From: Parcubacteria group bacterium
GTDB taxonomy: Bacteria > Patescibacteriota > Patescibacteriia > Magasanikbacterales > GCA-002688135
DNA: 33,374 nt
Direction: 5' to 3'
Assembly (NCBI GenBank): GCA_002688135.1
Contig: NZCD01000015.1
Span: 1-33,374, forward strand
The notes under the pieces are model-generated. The model was not told the origin of the DNA and did no database searches. It saw only the letters and a list, made by a program, of their open reading frames with translations. Shown piece after piece: positions 29,463 through 33,374 of the stretch. The position numbers and the translations under genes were made by a program. Each line of letters opens with the position of its first letter. The first letter of the stretch is position 1.

Positions 29463-30104
29463 TCAAGCCAATTCCAACATACACTGCTCCAGTACAACAG
29501 GACACGAAGGACGCCCTGGAACTTCATGATGTTTAAAACAACGAGCCTCATATAATTCCGCTGCTCCAATTATGTGTACAGGACTATCATATGATGCAGC
29601 ATTCCCATCAATTAAGCGTTGAGTCCGAGAAGCCGTATTACCACAAACACGCCCATCAGGGCGCGCTCCTGTACATACAGCACTAAGTTGTACAACTTTA
29701 TCAGCAGAAACAAGTAAGTCAGCCATGGTTCTCTCTCCAGAAGCAAAAGGGAATGCTTCTCCGCGAAAATCTAAAGTCAATCCAGCAACCTTTACATAAA
29801 CACGACTTTCAACCAACGCACGAATAACATCGATAATTCCATCATCAAAAAACTGCGCTTCATCAATTACAACATCATTACAACTCCTATCCAGCTTTGT
29901 CAAAATCTGCTTGCTATGATCAACAGGAACCGCCTCTAGATGAACACCATCCATAGAAGCCATCTGATCTTTCTGAGCATAACGAGCATCATGCTCAAAT
30001 TTAAACAACTGCACCTTACGACCACCAATGCGATCACGACGAACCAAACGAATCAATTCCGCAGTCTTGCCTGAAAACATCGGACCACAAATTACAGTCA
30101 ACAT
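29463..30104 (-). CDS. tdk: Thymidine kinase (TK1 type)
   Basis: Salvage enzyme that phosphorylates thymidine to dTMP. The 213 residues contain Walker A GPMFSGKT (7-14), Walker B-like DEAQFF (81-86) and the lasso/zinc region CTGARPDGRVCGNTASRTQR, followed by a late CFKHH. The spacing of the first Cys pair (C-x9-C) is longer than the usual CxxC, so the zinc site is modified. It lies between the membrane-TPR gene and mnmA; both flanking gaps are long 7-mer inverted repeats. The ATG follows CTACAAACTAACAT and has no Shine-Dalgarno sequence. Confidence 0.94.
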   Translation of the reverse strand: MLTVICGPMFSGKTAELIRLVRRDRIGGRKVQLFKFEHDARYAQKDQMASMDGVHLEAVPVDHSKQILTKLDRSCNDVVIDEAQFFDDGIIDVIRALVESRVYVKVAGLTLDFRGEAFPFASGERTMADLLVSADKVVQLSAVCTGARPDGRVCGNTASRTQRLIDGNAASYDSPVHIIGAAELYEARCFKHHEVPGRPSCPVVLEQCMLELA

Positions 30105-30107
30105 ATG

Positions 30108-30266
30108 TTAGTTTGTAGTTTGTAGTGAGCAGTTATTTAGTTTGTAGTTTGTAGTGAGTAGAAATGTGTCGCCGAAGGCGACAATCTATAAACATCGCTT
30201 CGCGATACATTCACTACAAACTACCAACTACTCACTACAAACTAACAAGTTATCAACTACAAACTA
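30108..30266. repeat. Double inverted repeat of 7-mers with two GC hairpins (gap upstream of tdk)
   Basis: Two left arms of GTAGTTT/GTAGTGA units (30110-30130 and 30138-30161) face right arms of CACTACAAACTACCAAC type (30212-30266). The interior holds GTCGCC-GAA-GGCGAC (30168-30182) and ATCGC-TTC-GCGAT (about 30194-30206). It fills the gap between the membrane-TPR stop and tdk. Confidence 0.9.
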
Positions 30267-30268
30267 AA

Positions 30269-32527
30269 TTATTGAATACCCAGGATACCCCTCAACTGCT
30301 TAACTCGCGTTGAAACAGCTTCATTTCCAGGGTCACGTTTCAAAACCTCTTCAAAATATCGCAATGCAACCTCCCTATCTCCTCGTCTATCAAATATCAC
30401 GCCCGCACTAAACAAAGCATTCGCATTATTTGGATTAACTGCCAGCGCTGCATTAAACACTGTCAACGCGCGATCCCAGTCTCCATCACTCGCTCGATTA
30501 AAATACAAACGACCAAGCTGGAATAAAAATGTATCGTTCTGTCGACCAACCTGCAAAGCTTTCTCTAGCTCACTAATTGCACGGTCAATATCTTCTTCCT
30601 GTTCATAATAAGCAGCCAACTGAATATATGCATCCAAATAATCTACTTTCAAACGAATTGCTTCCTCAAATGCTTCCTTAGCCTCGGTCGTTTTCCCTTC
30701 AGCATATTTAGCTTGCCCAAGTTGCAAATGCAATGTTGGATTTGAAGGCTCAAGCGCTACAGCTTTTTCAAATGAATCTGAAACAAATGGAATTACCTGA
30801 AGCGTAAAAGATCTAGCATTTAGATACATATTCGCCAATGTTTCCCAAGTATCAACACTCCGTGGTGATGTTTCTGTTGCAATACGAGCTTCATCAACTG
30901 CTTTAGCGACTAGCCGAGCAATCAAATCCGGAGATCCATCCGCCTGACCTGCAACCACACGCGCTTCATTCAAATATGCTTGTGCTAACGCCACCCTGTA
31001 CCGAGCACTTTTCTTGTTTAAGCTAGTCGCATTCGTCAACATCGTAATTTGTTGCGCAGGTGAAGACGCAGTTGTCTGTGCATTAGTATATTGAACTTCA
31101 GCTGCATAGTAACGACCTGAAAAAATTGCAAAAACAATTCCACCTGCAAATAGCAGCACAACGCTAAACGAAGTTGCTAAAAGATATTGTGGAGAACTTT
31201 TCAGTGAGATTTCAATCTGATCATGCTTTGACGCCGGCACAAGAGCTGACGACAACATCGCCAATAACATAAAAAATAACAACCAAGAATTAATAGACAA
31301 ATGAATAAAAAACATTGAAACAAATAATGTAATCCATACAGGAGCAATCAGATACACAAAAGATGATTTAGCATTAAATCTACCAGATGCACGCGCCTTT
31401 TCACTTAAAGACCTCATCCACAAGCCTGTGATATAACCCAACACAATCAAAATCAAAAACACGAAAGCAAGCGCACCCAACACCCCAGTTTCAGCGATCA
31501 TTGATACAAATGTCGAATATGGTTTACCAAATCTGATACGCCACGCAAAATTATTCTGATTAAGCGCCTCTGGTTTAAATTGAGAAAAATCATGAACAAA
31601 TGTTGCTGGACCAGATCCTAACAAAAATTTCTTAGTATCATCTGTAACAGTACTCCATGCAACATCATATGAAGACCCAACTCCCAACGCAACCTCAACA
31701 GGGAGCTGAAAATCTACCAATCGAGGAGTTTTTAAAAATATAAACAATACCGCAATTACCACCAATGCAAACGTTGCTGTGATCCAAGGTAAACGCAAAA
31801 AATCGGCATATGTCAGCATGAACGCGAGAAGTATTGCCAATCCAATTGCCAAAACAATGTAAACGACCTTAAATCCAATCGACAAAATTATAAACAAAGA
31901 AAGTGCGGCAACAACAGACGCCATAATGTCAATAACCCATGACTTCTTCTTAACAGATAGTAACGCAACCGACCCAAGCAACAACATGGTCAAGTACACG
32001 CCAAATTCAGAATTAGACAAAGAAGTAGAATTAGAAATTATCACACTAAAATCAGAAAACTGTATAACCTTAAATTTATCCAATAAAAACCATACTCCAG
32101 CTAACACACCACCAAACGCAGCACTTCCAAGCAGATAAAGCCTCGATCGATCAGTAATAAAAATCTGCGTGACCAAAAAAGCATATGCAACCAAAAAAAC
32201 AAGAGCAAGCACGCTCATTTGAATATTATTATAATCCCCAACAAAACTTAAAAAACGATCCAAAGAAAAAAGTCCAGCAAGTACAACAACTCCAAGGTAA
32301 ACCAATATCGGAACATCAAATGCAGTTCGATGTATAACAAATTTTCTAGTAACCGATCCCTCTAGTAACCACAACATTAACGCCAAAAGAATAATTCCAT
32401 ACAACAAAAAATGCTTATTTAACTCCAGCACCTCAAGCGTATAAGGCAGAAAAAAAACAGGCATCAGCACGGTGACTAGCATAAGAAGCCCAGTTACAGC
32501 ACGCCTAATAAAGGTAGTAGATTGCAT
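30269..32527 (-). CDS. Polytopic membrane protein with C-terminal TPR repeats (O-antigen-ligase-like)
   Basis: The 752-residue protein has two parts. Residues 1 to ~455 hold about 12 hydrophobic helices with an extracytoplasmic loop (about 285-335) reminiscent of O-antigen ligase/polymerase proteins. After a last helix (SFSVVLLFAGGIVFAIFSG), residues ~470-752 form TPR repeats, including AVALEPSNPTLHLQLGQAKYAEGK, AIRLKVDYLDAYIQLAAYYEQEED and ALAVNPNNANALFSAGVIFDRRGD. TPRs on the outer face would present a protein-docking platform. Linking it to glycan transfer or surface protein glycosylation is inference. Two candidate promoters lie upstream; the GATATT one is 8 nt before the ATG. Confidence 0.85.
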   Translation of the reverse strand: MQSTTFIRRAVTGLLMLVTVLMPVFFLPYTLEVLELNKHFLLYGIILLALMLWLLEGSVTRKFVIHRTAFDVPILVYLGVVVLAGLFSLDRFLSFVGDYNNIQMSVLALVFLVAYAFLVTQIFITDRSRLYLLGSAAFGGVLAGVWFLLDKFKVIQFSDFSVIISNSTSLSNSEFGVYLTMLLLGSVALLSVKKKSWVIDIMASVVAALSLFIILSIGFKVVYIVLAIGLAILLAFMLTYADFLRLPWITATFALVVIAVLFIFLKTPRLVDFQLPVEVALGVGSSYDVAWSTVTDDTKKFLLGSGPATFVHDFSQFKPEALNQNNFAWRIRFGKPYSTFVSMIAETGVLGALAFVFLILIVLGYITGLWMRSLSEKARASGRFNAKSSFVYLIAPVWITLFVSMFFIHLSINSWLLFFMLLAMLSSALVPASKHDQIEISLKSSPQYLLATSFSVVLLFAGGIVFAIFSGRYYAAEVQYTNAQTTASSPAQQITMLTNATSLNKKSARYRVALAQAYLNEARVVAGQADGSPDLIARLVAKAVDEARIATETSPRSVDTWETLANMYLNARSFTLQVIPFVSDSFEKAVALEPSNPTLHLQLGQAKYAEGKTTEAKEAFEEAIRLKVDYLDAYIQLAAYYEQEEDIDRAISELEKALQVGRQNDTFLFQLGRLYFNRASDGDWDRALTVFNAALAVNPNNANALFSAGVIFDRRGDREVALRYFEEVLKRDPGNEAVSTRVKQLRGILGIQ

Positions 32528-32535
32528 ACAATATA

Positions 32536-32579
32536 AATATCATTCCGGCAAAAGCCAAGATCAATTCCAAATTAGTATA
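32536..32579 (-). promoter_or_regulatory. Promoter region of the membrane-TPR gene
   Basis: Two options on the minus strand. TTGATC (32564-32559), 17 nt, GATATT (32541-32536) is placed 8 nt before the ATG; its spacer contains a degenerate CATTCCGG palindrome. Alternatively, an extended -10 TGCTATACT (TATACT 32579-32574) gives a leader of about 40 nt. The sequence does not decide between them. Confidence 0.5.
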
Positions 32580-32623
32580 GCACAACAAATCATTATCAAA
32601 ATCCTACTTATGCACAGAAATAA

Positions 32624-33374
32624 CTAAAATTTAATAACATCACCAGGGTTAAGAGAACCTGAAGATGGCAAATCACTCTTTTTATCAGAAGTCTGATCAT
32701 TCTTTCTGTAATGATGACGCGATGGACGAGGTTTTTGATCAGAACCAGTTACTTTCGATTGATTTCGATTACGCTGATCTTGCTGCTTTTTCTTTGGTTG
32801 AGGAGATTTTTTTAGAGCATCAGCTATACTGATTTCAGGCTGTACGGTCGGTCGATAAGTATTCTGTGAAGGACGCGATGATGGTTTGCGCAAATCACGA
32901 CGCTGTCGGCGTTGTTCATAACGCTGGGACGTACTTGGACCACTAGCTTGCGATGCGGGCGGTGTTGATGATGCAGGAGTCGGACGGGTTCGATTTGCAG
33001 TAGGCGGAGAATCAGAACGAGGAGTAGGTTTATCAAACTTGTCAGGCGAATCTCCAGCTTTATGCGCATGATTTTCCGCCGTTGGTGTGATCCCCTGCTT
33101 TCGCAATTCATAACAATCCGGACAATACACCGGACGATCTCCTGTTGGACGAAATGGAGGATTAAATTCCTTTTTACAATCAGTACACTTTGCAATAATC
33201 TTTGGTTTCTTTTTTGCAGCCTTTGCTGCTTTGGCCGCCAACTTAGCTTCAGTCATTGAGCCCTGCATCGCTTCAGAAAACTTCGCAATCTTTGTTTCCA
33301 TTACAGCTCGCTTTACTGCAAACCGTTCTCTAGAAGCACGAACTACTTTATCGTAACTTCCAGTTGGTTTTGAA
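32624..33374 (-). CDS. CPR-type zinc-ribbon protein with long disordered basic tail (5' end probably outside window)
   Basis: A CxxC...CxxC zinc ribbon is visible as CTDCKKEF...RPTGDRPVYCPDCYE, a pattern I associate with small CPR/Chloroflexi nucleic-acid-binding proteins. It is preceded by an Ala/Lys helix (KLAAKAAKAAKKKPK) and followed by about 150 low-complexity residues rich in Pro, Ser, Arg, Gln and Lys, almost certainly disordered. An ATG at 33301 would give 225 residues. The frame stays open upstream to the window edge with protein-like residues (YDKVVRASRERFAVKRAV), and no ribosome-binding site or promoter precedes 33301, so the gene is probably longer. RNA or DNA binding is a guess from composition. 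Confidence 0.75.
   Translation of the reverse strand, partial: SKPTGSYDKVVRASRERFAVKRAVMETKIAKFSEAMQGSMTEAKLAAKAAKAAKKKPKIIAKCTDCKKEFNPPFRPTGDRPVYCPDCYELRKQGITPTAENHAHKAGDSPDKFDKPTPRSDSPPTANRTRPTPASSTPPASQASGPSTSQRYEQRRQRRDLRKPSSRPSQNTYRPTVQPEISIADALKKSPQPKKKQQDQRNRNQSKVTGSDQKPRPSRHHYRKNDQTSDKKSDLPSSGSLNPGDVIKF

Noticed and set aside
1-33374. tRNA genes, insertion sequences, integrase or attachment sites
   Set aside because: The gaps are short and accounted for by repeats, promoters and terminators; no cloverleaf, transposase or integrase was recognised.

Overview
The window looks like a piece of a Patescibacteria (CPR) chromosome, AT-rich and densely packed. The support is family-level and partly inferential: an alanyl-tRNA synthetase that stops after its editing domain, an RNA polymerase alpha subunit without a C-terminal domain, a PriA homologue without its helicase motor motifs, a membrane/TPR fusion, a CPR-style zinc-ribbon protein with a disordered tail, and very short intergenic spaces. 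No tRNA, rRNA, CRISPR array, insertion sequence or prophage gene was found.

Layout. Bases 1-6162 hold the end of an unknown gene, serS, an FtsQ-like division protein, a convergent secreted M23 peptidase, gltX and a WecG/TagA glycosyltransferase. A small unknown gene at 6304-6570 diverges from clpB, which sits behind a perfect CIRCE operator. Bases 9541-9979 hold no protein gene but carry a minus-strand promoter, strong helices and an intrinsic terminator: a candidate non-coding RNA of about 440 nt. Then comes a plus-strand run: a secreted repeat protein, a LigB/MEMO-like protein, priA, def, fmt and a small unknown protein. Two minus-strand blocks follow: a GC-richer Cys-rich unknown gene, and a surface-polysaccharide operon (flippase, GT4-GT2 fusion, O-antigen-ligase-like protein). 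Bases 21619-26060 are the ribosomal alpha operon (infA, rpmJ, rpsM, rpsK, rpsD, rpoA, rplQ, rplM, rpsI). Next, still on the minus strand, are alaS, a small membrane protein, mnmA, tdk, the membrane-TPR protein and the zinc-ribbon protein.

Three patterns run across the genes. First, at least five transcription units have a -35/-10 promoter with a 17-bp spacer and a start codon exactly 8 nt after the -10, which predicts leaderless or nearly leaderless mRNAs. This spacing also fixes several start codons. Second, three small genes carry classical AAAGGAG(G) ribosome-binding sites instead. Third, many gaps inside operons are filled by tandem 7- or 8-bp repeats, often as long inverted pairs around tiny GC-rich hairpins, reaching from one stop codon to the next start. 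Separate dispersed palindromes of the CCCGAGCGAAGTCGAGGG and CCGGCGTAGGCCGG types also occur, and one forms the apparent N-terminus of a secreted protein.

Biologically the window combines translation (serS, gltX, alaS, mnmA, def, fmt, ribosomal proteins), transcription (rpoA), replication restart (priA), heat-shock protein rescue (clpB), thymidine salvage (tdk), division and wall turnover (ftsQ-like, M23) and envelope polysaccharide synthesis.
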